Assembly (NCBI GenBank): GCA_902803785.1
Contig: CADCRE010000001.1
Coordinates: 1-35,412, forward strand
Source: an uncultured Erysipelotrichaceae bacterium
GTDB lineage: Bacteria; Bacillota_I; Bacilli_A; Erysipelotrichales; Erysipelotrichaceae
Reading direction: 5' to 3'
Length of the DNA: 35,412 nt
Both the position numbers and the translations under genes were made by a program. The notes under the pieces are model-generated. The model did not search any database and was not told the DNA's origin. It saw only the letters and a program-made list of their open reading frames with translations. Below, piece after piece: positions 1 to 7,491 of the stretch. The number at the start of each line of letters is the position of its first letter. The first letter of the stretch is position 1.

Positions 1-20
1 ATATTCCTCTTTTTCATCAT
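1..20 (-). CDS. 5' end of a gene downstream of the XRE regulator (partial)
   Basis: Reading leftwards, tandem ATG codons at 20-18 and 17-15 overlap the stop codon of the XRE gene (TGA at 19-17). A GGGAGG ribosome binding site sits 4 nt upstream of the first ATG. The visible peptide is only MMKKRNI before the window edge, so the product cannot be named. Start-stop overlap with a 71-residue XRE protein suggests translational coupling. That layout is common in HipB/HipA-type toxin-antitoxin pairs, but this is only a guess from layout. Confidence 0.4.
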
Positions 21-232
21 TCAGCCTCCCTTTTCACATAAGAAAGCTCCACATCATATCCCAGAGCCTCCATCATCTGTAAGAAGGTCCTGTTGACGAC
101 GTTCCCGTTCTTACGGATCAGACGGTTCACATAGGAAGGGGTCGTAGAGATCTTCTCTGCGAGATCTGCCTGTGTGGTCCTGTTTTCGATACAACGGACT
201 TTCACATCTACTTCGATATTGTTTTTGAGCAT
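17..232 (-). CDS. Small XRE-family helix-turn-helix regulator
   Basis: A 71-residue protein made almost entirely of one helix-turn-helix domain. Residues about 18-40 (TTQADLAEKISTTPSYVNRL) match the XRE/Cro DNA-binding fold, where the TQADLAEK helix precedes a recognition helix. There is no ligand or sensor domain. The ATG at 232 is chosen because AAGGAG lies 6 nt upstream. The in-frame ATG at 265 would lengthen it to 82 residues but has no ribosome binding site and would start inside a palindrome. The gene follows two AATTAATT palindromes that overlap its promoter and leader, suggesting autorepression. Its stop overlaps the start of the next leftward gene, so it could be an antitoxin-type regulator. 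The fold is clear; the biological role is unknown. Confidence 0.8.
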   Translation of the reverse strand: MLKNNIEVDVKVRCIENRTTQADLAEKISTTPSYVNRLIRKNGNVVNRTFLQMMEALGYDVELSYVKREAE

Positions 233-250
233 AAGGATCTCCTTATTTTC

Positions 251-264
251 TGCAATTAATTGCA
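251..264. promoter_or_regulatory. Perfect 14-bp palindrome, putative XRE operator 1
   Basis: TGCAATTAATTGCA is a perfect palindrome in the leader of the XRE gene, downstream of its predicted transcription start. Its AATTAATT core recurs 21 bp away (centre to centre) at 274-283. Two turns of the helix between identical cores fits a pair of dimer sites for the XRE protein. Binding is inferred. Confidence 0.5.
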
Positions 265-273
265 TGATTTGTG

Positions 274-283
274 TAATTAATTA
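274..283. promoter_or_regulatory. Second AATTAATT palindrome, putative XRE operator 2
   Basis: TAATTAATTA is a 10-bp palindrome that shares its core with the palindrome at 251-264. It overlaps the -10 box at 280-285 and the predicted start point of the leftward XRE gene, a position where a bound protein would block transcription. Confidence 0.45.
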
Positions 284-288
284 TAACA
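280..288 (-). promoter_or_regulatory. Extended -10 promoter of the XRE gene
   Basis: On the minus strand the sequence reads TGTTATAAT, a perfect TATAAT with the TGn extension. No good -35 box is visible, which is usual for extended -10 promoters. The predicted start near 274 gives a leader of about 40 nt containing a strong ribosome binding site. Confidence 0.5.
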
Positions 289-379
289 CTGTACAAACGA
301 TTCTAAAAGGAGGTACGACCTTTCCTGCCGATGCTCTGCCAAAAAACGTATGATTCGCTTAACCGAACCATAATAATGT

Positions 380-385
380 TAAAAT
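380..385 (+). promoter_or_regulatory. -10 box directly before the ABC exporter gene
   Basis: TAAAAT ends 6 nt before the ATG at 392, so the expected transcription start falls on or next to that ATG. There is no ribosome binding site in between, and the AAAAGGAGG at about 306-313 is far too distant. This suggests a leaderless transcript. No convincing -35 box is visible. Confidence 0.4.
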
Positions 386-391
386 CTATTT

Positions 392-3300
392 ATGCTTAGT
401 CTACGCAATATACACAAGACCTATCAGACAGGGGATCTGGTCCAGACGGCACTCGACGGAGTCTCGCTCAATCTGCGGGACAACGAGTTCGTTGCGATCC
501 TGGGACCTTCCGGATCGGGAAAGACGACCCTGCTCAATATCATCGGCGGACTGGACCGCTATGACGAAGGTGACCTCGTCATAAACAACGTCTCCACCCG
601 CAGCTACAAGGACAGGGACTGGGATACCTACCGCAACCACACGATCGGTTTCGTCTTTCAGTCCTACAACCTGATCCCGCATCAGAACATCCTTTCCAAT
701 GTGGAACTGGCACTGACGATCGCCGGGATCTCCGCCAAGGAAAGAAAAGAAAGAGCGCTGAACGCGCTGGGAGAAGTCGGGCTGAGGGAACAGGCCCACA
801 AGAGACCGAACCAGCTTTCCGGAGGTCAGATGCAGAGAGTGGCCATCGCCCGAGCTCTGGTCAATGACCCCGACATCCTTCTGGCCGACGAACCGACCGG
901 AGCCCTGGATTCCAAGACTTCCGTTCAGGTCATGGAACTGCTCAAGGAAGTCGCCAGAGACCGCCTGGTCGTCATGGTGACGCACAACCCCGAGCTCGCA
1001 AACAGCTACGCCAACCGTATCGTCAATCTCAAGGACGGTCAGATCATCTCCGACAGCAACCCTTTCCTGATCCCGGATGTCCCTCTGGAGGAACATCCTC
1101 CCAAGGTAAGGAAGGCCCGCATGTCCTATCTGACAGCGCTGTCCCTTTCTTTCAACAACCTTCTCACCAAGAAGGGAAGGACCATCCTGACCGCATTCGC
1201 AGGATCCATCGGTATCATCGGTATCGCTCTGATCCTGGCCTTATCGACCGGCTTCCAGAACTATATCGACAAGATCCAGGAAGATACCCTGTCTTCCTAT
1301 CCATTGACCGTGACCTCGGAAACGGCTGATGCCACCTCTGCGATCCTGTCTATGGTGTCCGACCGTGAGAACAACAAGACCGAAGGAGACGTCGTCAGAG
1401 AGCGTCAGTACATGACGACGATGTTTTCATCCATCGGTACGAACGATCTGAAGTCGCTGAAATACTATCTGGAGACCCATACCGAAGACTATAAAGACGA
1501 CGTATCCTACATCAGCTACGCCTATTCTGTCAAACCTTTGATCTATACCGTCGATGCGGCAGACAACATCGCCAAGCTCAATCCGTCTTCGATGATGTCC
1601 AGCATCTACTCCTCATCCGCGACCTCCTTCATGTCTTCCTTCTCCATGGGCGCCAACTCCGTCTTCAGCGAGATGAACGACAATCTGTCTTCCTATCAGG
1701 ATCAGTACGATCTCCTGGCGGGAAGATGGCCGGAAAAATACGACGAACTGATCCTGGTCCTCTCCGAACCGAACTCCATCTCCGACCTCCTGGTCTATTC
1801 GCTCGGTCTGCGGGATACTTCGGAACTGAAGACCATCATGAACAACGTCATGGCCGGGGAAGATTCCGGTGTGAAGAACGAGGCTCTGGAATTCACTTAT
1901 GGAGAACTGATGGACCTAGATCTGCGACTGATCCACGCGAGCCAGATCTACCGCTACAACGTCAAATACGACATCTACGAAGATATGTCTACCGACACCG
2001 ACTACATGAAAGACCTCTACGACAAAGCCGTCAGGCTCCATATCGTCGGGATCGTCTGCGGAAAGGAAGACAGTTCCTCCATGGTCCTGTCCAACGGCGT
2101 CGGCTATACCAGAGCTCTGACAGAATACGTCATCGATGAAGCTTCCCGTTCTTCCATCGTAAGAAAGCAGCTTTCCGACAAAGATACCGATATCTTCTCC
2201 GGAAACAGTTTCGACGAGGAAAACAAGAAAAACGAGAACCGGCTGGATTTCAACGATATGATCACCGTCGACGAAGATATGATCAAGAACGCCTTCCACT
2301 TCAATATCGATGAAGAGATGTTCGAATTCGAGATGCCTTCCGAATCCAAGATGCAGAAGATCGTCATGGACAGCGCATCCAAGGCTGCCGAGATGATCGA
2401 AGAGGTCCCGGATTCCCGGATCCTGGCAGGCATGTTCGCACTGATCGACAGCCAGTATGTCGACAGCAAGATCCAGGCCTATGAATCTATGGAGGGGGTC
2501 ATCGAAACGGTCGAGGACGAAGAAGGAAACGTCTCTCAGACCCTTCTGCTCGACGATGAGAAACTGAGCGAGATCCGTTCCACGATGGATGCTTCGGATT
2601 ACCGCAGATTTGCGAAACAGATCGTCGAAGCCATCCCGGATGTCAGCGACTATTCCGGACTTCTGGAGATCTTCTCCGACGATCAGTATTCCTCTCTGGC
2701 GAAGGATGCCGCAAAGATGTTCGACGCTTACTACAGCGGCGTACAGACTGTCGCTGAAGAAGGAAAGGTCGCATACTACGCCGATGAGACGACGGTCAAT
2801 TACGGAAGCGGAGAAGTCCCTCTGACCAAGAACCTCCTGCTCTCCGGTGTCGTCGCTGATCCAAACAACCTGAGCGATACCGCATCCGTCTGTAACGACG
2901 TCATAAACAACTTCGTCGTCAGTATGATCGCCGCCCAGATCGGAAACGCCACTGCTCAGATGATGGCTCCGATGGCCGATTCTCTGACCGCACTGGGAGA
3001 AGCCTTCTCCGGTGAGATCATGACTGTCGATACCGACGCGTTCGCGAAAGCCTTCCGGTTCAATATGAATGAAGAAGAACTTTCCCGTCTGATGGAGACG
3101 ATGATGAGCAGTACGGAAGAAAAGTCCTACGGAAACAACCTGATCTCGTTGGGATATCAGGATACGGACGATCCGACATCCATCAGTTTCTACTTCCGGG
3201 ACTTCGACGGAAAGGAGAATTTCCTGAGATTCCTCGACAGATACAACGACAGCGTCGATGAAGATACGAAGATCCACTATACCGATATCACCGGTATCCT

Positions 3301-3736
3301 GATGTCTTCCGTCAAGACGATCGTCGATGTGGTCACCTACGTCCTGATCGCCTTTGTATCGATCTCCCTGGTCGTCTCTTCCATCATGATCGCAGTCATC
3401 ACCCTGATCTCCGTCATGGAACGCACGAAAGAGATCGGTATCCTCAGAGCGATGGGAGCTTCGAAACACAACGTCTCTTCCATCTTCTCCGCGGAAACGT
3501 TCATTATCGGTATGCTGTCGGGAGTCCTCGGCGTCGGCGTCACTGCCGCACTGATCCCGCTCATCAACACGATCATCCACAACCTGACCGGAAACTACAA
3601 TGTCAACGCGGTCCTGCCGATCCCGGCTGCGATCGCCCTGATCATCATCGCCATCCTGCTGACCATCATCGCCGGATTCATTCCATCCAAGAAGGCTGCC
3701 AAACAGGATCCGGTCATCGCCTTACGTACCGAATAG
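392..3736 (+). CDS. MacB/FtsX-like ABC transporter, fused ATPase and permease with giant extracellular region
   Basis: An 1114-residue single-chain ABC protein of the MacB/LolCDE type. The ATPase spans about residues 1-225, with Walker A GPSGSGKTT (38-46), signature LSGGQ (142-146), Walker B with DEPTGALD (166-173) and switch His198. A first membrane segment is at about 265-287. A predicted extracellular region of roughly 690 residues follows, then three segments near 974-1005, 1030-1055 and 1076-1095. The FtsX hallmark RTKEIGILRAMGAS lies after the second segment. MacB-type proteins couple ATP hydrolysis to mechanical work in the envelope, such as peptide or lipoprotein export or antimicrobial resistance, rather than classical transport. 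MacB itself is about 650 residues, so the external region here is unusually long and acidic. The gene appears monocistronic and ends at a strong hairpin. Substrate unknown. Confidence 0.9.
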   Translation: MLSLRNIHKTYQTGDLVQTALDGVSLNLRDNEFVAILGPSGSGKTTLLNIIGGLDRYDEGDLVINNVSTRSYKDRDWDTYRNHTIGFVFQSYNLIPHQNILSNVELALTIAGISAKERKERALNALGEVGLREQAHKRPNQLSGGQMQRVAIARALVNDPDILLADEPTGALDSKTSVQVMELLKEVARDRLVVMVTHNPELANSYANRIVNLKDGQIISDSNPFLIPDVPLEEHPPKVRKARMSYLTALSLSFNNLLTKKGRTILTAFAGSIGIIGIALILALSTGFQNYIDKIQEDTLSSYPLTVTSETADATSAILSMVSDRENNKTEGDVVRERQYMTTMFSSIGTNDLKSLKYYLETHTEDYKDDVSYISYAYSVKPLIYTVDAADNIAKLNPSSMMSSIYSSSATSFMSSFSMGANSVFSEMNDNLSSYQDQYDLLAGRWPEKYDELILVLSEPNSISDLLVYSLGLRDTSELKTIMNNVMAGEDSGVKNEALEFTYGELMDLDLRLIHASQIYRYNVKYDIYEDMSTDTDYMKDLYDKAVRLHIVGIVCGKEDSSSMVLSNGVGYTRALTEYVIDEASRSSIVRKQLSDKDTDIFSGNSFDEENKKNENRLDFNDMITVDEDMIKNAFHFNIDEEMFEFEMPSESKMQKIVMDSASKAAEMIEEVPDSRILAGMFALIDSQYVDSKIQAYESMEGVIETVEDEEGNVSQTLLLDDEKLSEIRSTMDASDYRRFAKQIVEAIPDVSDYSGLLEIFSDDQYSSLAKDAAKMFDAYYSGVQTVAEEGKVAYYADETTVNYGSGEVPLTKNLLLSGVVADPNNLSDTASVCNDVINNFVVSMIAAQIGNATAQMMAPMADSLTALGEAFSGEIMTVDTDAFAKAFRFNMNEEELSRLMETMMSSTEEKSYGNNLISLGYQDTDDPTSISFYFRDFDGKENFLRFLDRYNDSVDEDTKIHYTDITGILMSSVKTIVDVVTYVLIAFVSISLVVSSIMIAVITLISVMERTKEIGILRAMGASKHNVSSIFSAETFIIGMLSGVLGVGVTAALIPLINTIIHNLTGNYNVNAVLPIPAAIALIIIAILLTIIAGFIPSKKAAKQDPVIALRTE

Positions 3737-3742
3737 ACACTT

Positions 3743-3768
3743 AAAAATTCAGCTTTCGCTGAATTTTT
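3743..3768. terminator. Bidirectional intrinsic terminator
   Basis: An 11-bp perfect stem (AAAAATTCAGC and its complement) closes on a TTTC loop. It has A runs on one arm and T runs on the other, so it works in both directions. It separates the rightward ABC gene from the leftward PPC-domain gene. Confidence 0.85.
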
Positions 3769-3791
3769 ATTATGTCTCGATGTATGAGATC

Positions 3792-4214
3792 CTATTCGAA
3801 CCGAAACAGATTGAGACCTGTCTTTTCGTCTGTCATCCTTCCCACTTCTCCGTCCAGGACTCTGACGAACAGTTCAGTCGTCGCGGAGATGCGACATTCA
3901 TTGAGATGTCCGCCGATCACGTTCATCGTCTCATCGGCTAAATCGATGTGGATGTGAAGGTAGACTTCGTTCTCTTTTCTTGTGACGTTTCCGATAATGG
4001 AAGTGATCTCGAAAGGTCTGTCGTATTCATGACGCAGGAACTCTTTCTTCTCCACATCATAGAGTCCGATCACCACACGATCTGCAGCACCCAGTCCCTC
4101 GATCGTCGCAAGAGAGATATCCTCCTTCTCACAGAGTTCTTTCAGACAGGAGACGATCTCTTCTCCTCTGTCGAGCCTTACAACATATGTATCATTGAAT
4201 CTTTTGTATTCCAT
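3792..4214 (-). CDS. PPC (DUF296) domain protein
   Basis: A 140-residue single-domain protein of the plant-and-prokaryote-conserved (PPC, DUF296) family. Family features are the N-terminal RLDRGEEIVSCL segment, a central GLGAADRVVIGLYD strand, the HIHIDLAD metal-site-like motif and GGHLNECRI near residue 100. Prokaryotic members are small trimers of unknown function, and the plant AT-hook proteins that bind DNA carry this domain without its being the DNA-binding part. The start at 4214 is chosen because GGAGG lies 8 nt upstream; the longer frame to 4250 reads into the upstream gene. Only 1 nt separates it from the deacetylase stop, so it is the last gene of a three-gene operon. Confidence 0.8.
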   Translation of the reverse strand: MEYKRFNDTYVVRLDRGEEIVSCLKELCEKEDISLATIEGLGAADRVVIGLYDVEKKEFLRHEYDRPFEITSIIGNVTRKENEVYLHIHIDLADETMNVIGGHLNECRISATTELFVRVLDGEVGRMTDEKTGLNLFRFE

Positions 4215-4215
4215 T

Positions 4216-5439
4216 CTATCGTCCTCCGTATGCGCGGATCTTTCCCGCATCGATCCCCCTGTATTCCATCAGTTCACTGACCGTCACCAGCTGATATCCC
4301 ATATCCATCAGTTCCGGGACCAGTTTTTTCGTCGCTTCCGCCGAAGACATATACAGGGAATGCATCAGCACGATATCTCCGTCCGAAACGGTATCGATGA
4401 CGCGGGAATAGGTGATATCCGCATCTCTGTTTGCCCAGTCTCTTGAATCTACCGACCAAAGGATCGCCGGCATTCCGATCGAATATTCCATCTCATAGTT
4501 TCGACTTCCGTACGGCGGTCGATAGGTCTTCATCCGATATCCCAGTTTCTCATAGACATAGTTTACCGGTTCCATGACTGCCCATTTTGCGTTTTCGATA
4601 CTTTGTTCGCTAAGATCGTCGTGATATTCGGTATGCGATCCGAATTCCATTCCCAGTTCGATCCCGCGACGGATATTTTCAAGTTCCGCCTTGCTCATAC
4701 GGCTTCCGACAGAAAAGAAGGTCGCCTTTCCTCCGTAAAAGGAGAAGGTGTCGTATAGAACAGAATCCACCCGATCGTAAGGTCCGTCATCGTAGGTCAG
4801 CGCGACCATCGGACGGTTCGGATCGATATAGTTGTCGTGTTCGTAGGTGAAGATATCTGTTACACCGATACTTTTCCCCGTGAATGCCTTGAGATATCCC
4901 ATCGGCAAAGTCAGACGGTAGTCAAAATCCTTACAGTCCAGCGTGAAATCGTCTTTTCCCAGTTCCACTGAGACATGACTCAGATCGATGTTCTCCTTCA
5001 TCGTGTTTACCCAGAAGGATGAGGTATAGGCCCGATCCAGGCCTTCCTTCTTCATCTCATACCGCAGCATCCTCGACAGCAGGCCTGCGCCGGCTTTCAC
5101 CTTCAGTTCCGGTTTGCTGTCATCTTCGTTGACGTAGAATTCCTTCCCGTCTCCGTAGGTCAGGATATAGAGGTCTCCCCGCTTTTCCTTACTGTAGTCA
5201 TAGACCAGCTCTTCTCCGCTTTCACAGAGATGTTCCGCATATTCTTTTATCTCTTCGTTTCCCGGCGGATAGAATATCACACATTTTCCGTTCTTATACC
5301 GCTCCGCATTTTCATTGACAGACTCCGGTGCACATCCGCACAGCAGCAATAGAACGATCGCAATACGTGAAAAAAGCCGAAGCGGCTTCCTGCCGTCGGC
5401 TCTTCTGTTTATACTTTTAAACGATCTGCACGGATTCAT
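4216..5439 (-). CDS. Polysaccharide deacetylase (NodB domain) lipoprotein
   Basis: A 407-residue membrane-anchored carbohydrate esterase of family CE4 type. After a basic N-terminus, residues about 24-36 form a signal ending in the lipobox LCGC, predicting lipidation at Cys36. The NodB homology domain is C-terminal. Motif 1 is TYDDG, motif 2 SHTEYH, motif 3 RPPYG, motif 4 DSRDW and motif 5 IVLMHS, so the metal-binding Asp-His-His triad and catalytic residues all appear present. Known members N-deacetylate peptidoglycan or related polymers outside the cell, often giving lysozyme resistance. The region between anchor and NodB (about 40-190) is unassigned. ATG 5439 gives an ATGA overlap with the upstream phosphatidyltransferase; a GTG at 5457 is the alternative. 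Function confident, substrate not. Confidence 0.88.
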   Translation of the reverse strand: MNPCRSFKSINRRADGRKPLRLFSRIAIVLLLLCGCAPESVNENAERYKNGKCVIFYPPGNEEIKEYAEHLCESGEELVYDYSKEKRGDLYILTYGDGKEFYVNEDDSKPELKVKAGAGLLSRMLRYEMKKEGLDRAYTSSFWVNTMKENIDLSHVSVELGKDDFTLDCKDFDYRLTLPMGYLKAFTGKSIGVTDIFTYEHDNYIDPNRPMVALTYDDGPYDRVDSVLYDTFSFYGGKATFFSVGSRMSKAELENIRRGIELGMEFGSHTEYHDDLSEQSIENAKWAVMEPVNYVYEKLGYRMKTYRPPYGSRNYEMEYSIGMPAILWSVDSRDWANRDADITYSRVIDTVSDGDIVLMHSLYMSSAEATKKLVPELMDMGYQLVTVSELMEYRGIDAGKIRAYGGR

Positions 5440-5939
5440 TTTTCTTTCAGGATACACCTGATCTCATTAAAGGTAGAGATGTATGAGATCAGCAGGATCA
5501 GGAGGCTGTACGGGATGAGATAAGGGGTCTTGACCGTAAACGGAAGCAGGAACATCAGTCCTCCGTTGATCTTGTTCAGGATGGTATGACGGCTGGTGAA
5601 ACGGTGATCTCTGATCCCCACATAGACATAGCACAGGAAACGGATCCCCAGGACCGTATAGATCAGGATCCATACATACTGCGGAAGTCCTTCTCTCAGG
5701 AATGACCATATCTTCAGCATCATGACCGTATAGAACAGCAGGTCAGATACCGAGTCCAGCTTGGAACCGAAGGAGCTGATGATCCTCAGTTTTCTCGCAA
5801 CGAAACCGTCGAGCACATCGGAAAGGCCGCACCAGATGTATACCACAAAAAAAGGAAGGGTCAGCGGTGTCAGGAAGATCAGACAGAGCGTTCCCAGGAT
5901 GCGGGTGGATGTGATGATGTTCGCAAGGTTCTTTCTCAT
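5436..5939 (-). CDS. CDP-alcohol phosphatidyltransferase
   Basis: A 167-residue integral membrane enzyme. The full CDP-alcohol phosphotransferase signature is visible at about residues 40-66: D-x2-DG-x2-AR-x8-G-x3-D-x3-D, in the stretch DVLDGFVARKLRIISSFG onwards. The Asp residues bind the metal and the CDP-diacylglycerol. Several hydrophobic segments follow, consistent with the usual six-helix fold, although the protein is slightly shorter than PgsA. Family members join a diacylglycerol phosphate head to an alcohol such as glycerol 3-phosphate, inositol or serine; the alcohol cannot be read from this sequence. It is first in the operon with the deacetylase and PPC protein. Its promoter lies so close that the transcript should have almost no leader. 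Confidence 0.85.
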   Translation of the reverse strand: MRKNLANIITSTRILGTLCLIFLTPLTLPFFVVYIWCGLSDVLDGFVARKLRIISSFGSKLDSVSDLLFYTVMMLKIWSFLREGLPQYVWILIYTVLGIRFLCYVYVGIRDHRFTSRHTILNKINGGLMFLLPFTVKTPYLIPYSLLILLISYISTFNEIRCILKEK

Positions 5940-5948
5940 ATCAACAGA

Positions 5949-5957
5949 ATTATAACA
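5949..5957 (-). promoter_or_regulatory. Extended -10 promoter of the phosphatidyltransferase operon
   Basis: The minus strand reads TGTTATAAT, ending 9 nt before the ATG at 5939. The predicted start leaves a leader of only about 3 nt, and no ribosome binding site is present. A TTGTGA about 19 nt upstream is a poor -35 candidate. Confidence 0.5.
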
Positions 5958-6037
5958 GAGTTTTCAGTACCCGTCACAAAAGTGATTTCTTAAGATGTCA
6001 TGAAGGAATGATAAACAAAGGGATGGGATCTGATCAG

Positions 6038-6064
6038 AAAAAGACCGGCATCTTCGCCGGTCTT
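6038..6064 (-). terminator. Intrinsic terminator of the Liv-GntR operon
   Basis: AAGACCGGC (6041-6049) pairs perfectly with 6056-6064 around a 6-nt loop, and read leftwards it is followed by a short T run. The stem touches the stop codon of the GntR gene, so this marks the end of block A. Confidence 0.8.
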
Positions 6065-6735
6065 CAGGATCTTACTGCGTTTTCGTATGAGACGTCCAGA
6101 TGCATATGCATATTCATGATCGCATCGTTGGTGTCTTTCCGTTTGAGGGAATCGATGATCGCCCGATGAGCCGTGACCGCATCTTCGCGGTGTTCGGACT
6201 TGCTGAAGGTCTTGTTTCGATAGCTCTTGAAAGCCTTGGACAGCACATCCCCGATACTGATCAGAAGAGAGTTCTCCGTACCTTCAAAGATGATCTTGTG
6301 GAACGTCTCGTCGTATTCCGACATCCTGTCCACATCATTGTCTCTGACGGCCTTTTCGAACTTCTTTTCACATTCCTGCAGCCGTTCGACGTTTCTTTCG
6401 TTGTACTGTTTGATAAACAGTCTTACCGCCAAAGTCTCGATGGAGATACGGATCTCCATGAAATCTCTCAGACTCTCGATCCTGTCGATCACCAGTCCGT
6501 TGGTCTCACCGTTGGCCTGCTTGGAAGCCACATAGGTCCCGCTTCCTCTGCGGACACTGACGATTCCCTTCGCCTGAAGCATACTGATCGCTTCACGTAC
6601 CGTAGAACGGGATACGCCGTATCTGGAACACAGTTCCATCTCGGTCGGAAGCCGGTCTCCGACTTCGTATCCGTCGCTGAGAATCGTCTTCAGGAGACAC
6701 TCATAGATCATCCCTGACTGCTTATTATCTTTCAT
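6064..6735 (-). CDS. GntR-family regulator, FadR/FCD subfamily
   Basis: A 223-residue regulator. Residues about 1-75 form the winged helix, with the GntR signature LPTEMELCSRYGVSRSTVRE and the wing RRGSGTYV. The rest is the all-helical FCD ligand domain, with the metal-site residues visible as DETFH, the His of AHRAII and the His pair in MHMHL. FCD regulators usually sense small carboxylates such as sugar acids, sialic acid (NanR), lactate or glucuronate. The ATG at 6735 is preferred over a start at 6813: it has GGAGG 9 nt upstream and an ATGA overlap with the SDR stop. It is the last gene of the operon it probably controls. Its expected operator type (TNGTNNNACNA) occurs exactly at 13161 and 19121. 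Confidence 0.9.
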   Translation of the reverse strand: MKDNKQSGMIYECLLKTILSDGYEVGDRLPTEMELCSRYGVSRSTVREAISMLQAKGIVSVRRGSGTYVASKQANGETNGLVIDRIESLRDFMEIRISIETLAVRLFIKQYNERNVERLQECEKKFEKAVRDNDVDRMSEYDETFHKIIFEGTENSLLISIGDVLSKAFKSYRNKTFSKSEHREDAVTAHRAIIDSLKRKDTNDAIMNMHMHLDVSYENAVRS

Positions 6736-7490
6736 AAGGATGTACCTCCGTCTACCGTTATGACCGATCCGGTCATAAAACCGTTCTCTTCGCTCGCCGC
6801 AAAACAGATGCATTGAGCGATCTCTTCGGCCTTTCCGATCCGATGGATCGGGATACCGTTCTCAAACTGTTTTCGTGTTTTTATCGGATCTTCACTTCCC
6901 TGTATCCTTTTCTCCAGAGACGGAGAATCCGTCATACCCGGACAGACACAGTTGACCCGAACGTTCTTGTCCGCCAGATCGGAAGCCATCGCTCTGCTCA
7001 AAGAGATGATCGCTCCTTTCGTGGCCGCATACAGCGCTCTGTTTCTCGGTCCGATCAGACCCGCAACGGAACCGACGTTCACGATCGTCCCTTTTCCGTT
7101 TTCCACCATGTGTTCCGCACACAGTTTCGACAGGAAAAAGGCGGACTTCACGTTGATGTCGAAGGCTTTATCGTAGTCTTCTTCATCGAAGTCCAGTATC
7201 GTTCCTTCCGGTACGATCCCGGCACAGTTGACCAGGACATCGATCTGTCCCAGTTCTTTTATCGCTGTATCGAACAGCTTCCGGCATCCTTCCAAAGTCG
7301 AAAGATCCGCCTGTACGAACAGGGCTCTTCCTTCATATTTCCGGTCGAGTTCTTCCGCAACTTCCTTTCCTGTTTCGGAAGCTCCGTTGATGACGACGTT
7401 CCCGCCGTTTCTAAGAAACAGTTCAGCGCTGGCTTTTCCGATGCCAGCGCTGGATCCGCTTATTATTATATTTCTTTTTCTGAAGTTCAT
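6732..7490 (-). CDS. Short-chain dehydrogenase/reductase (SDR) 1
   Basis: A 252-residue classical SDR of the FabG-like type. It has the nucleotide motif GSSAGIG (12-18), NCAG (88-91), catalytic Ser141, Tyr154 and Lys158 (YAATK), and the C-terminal TVDGG strand. Such enzymes oxidise or reduce a hydroxyl/keto group with NAD(P). Position in a sugar-acid operon makes a sugar, sugar-acid or 2-keto-acid substrate more likely than fatty acids. It lies 1 nt after the DapA-like gene and overlaps the GntR gene by 4 nt, so all three should be co-translated. The exact substrate cannot be read from sequence. Confidence 0.85.
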   Translation of the reverse strand: MNFRKRNIIISGSSAGIGKASAELFLRNGGNVVINGASETGKEVAEELDRKYEGRALFVQADLSTLEGCRKLFDTAIKELGQIDVLVNCAGIVPEGTILDFDEEDYDKAFDINVKSAFFLSKLCAEHMVENGKGTIVNVGSVAGLIGPRNRALYAATKGAIISLSRAMASDLADKNVRVNCVCPGMTDSPSLEKRIQGSEDPIKTRKQFENGIPIHRIGKAEEIAQCICFAASEENGFMTGSVITVDGGTSL

Positions 7491-7491
7491 C

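Noticed and set aside
1916-3580. A 554-codon open frame antisense to the ABC exporter, and a 231-codon one at 401-1096
   Set aside because: Both lie fully opposite a gene with complete ABC motifs. Their products are Asp/Arg/His-rich with no recognisable domain, as expected from the reverse complement of an AT-poor coding frame.
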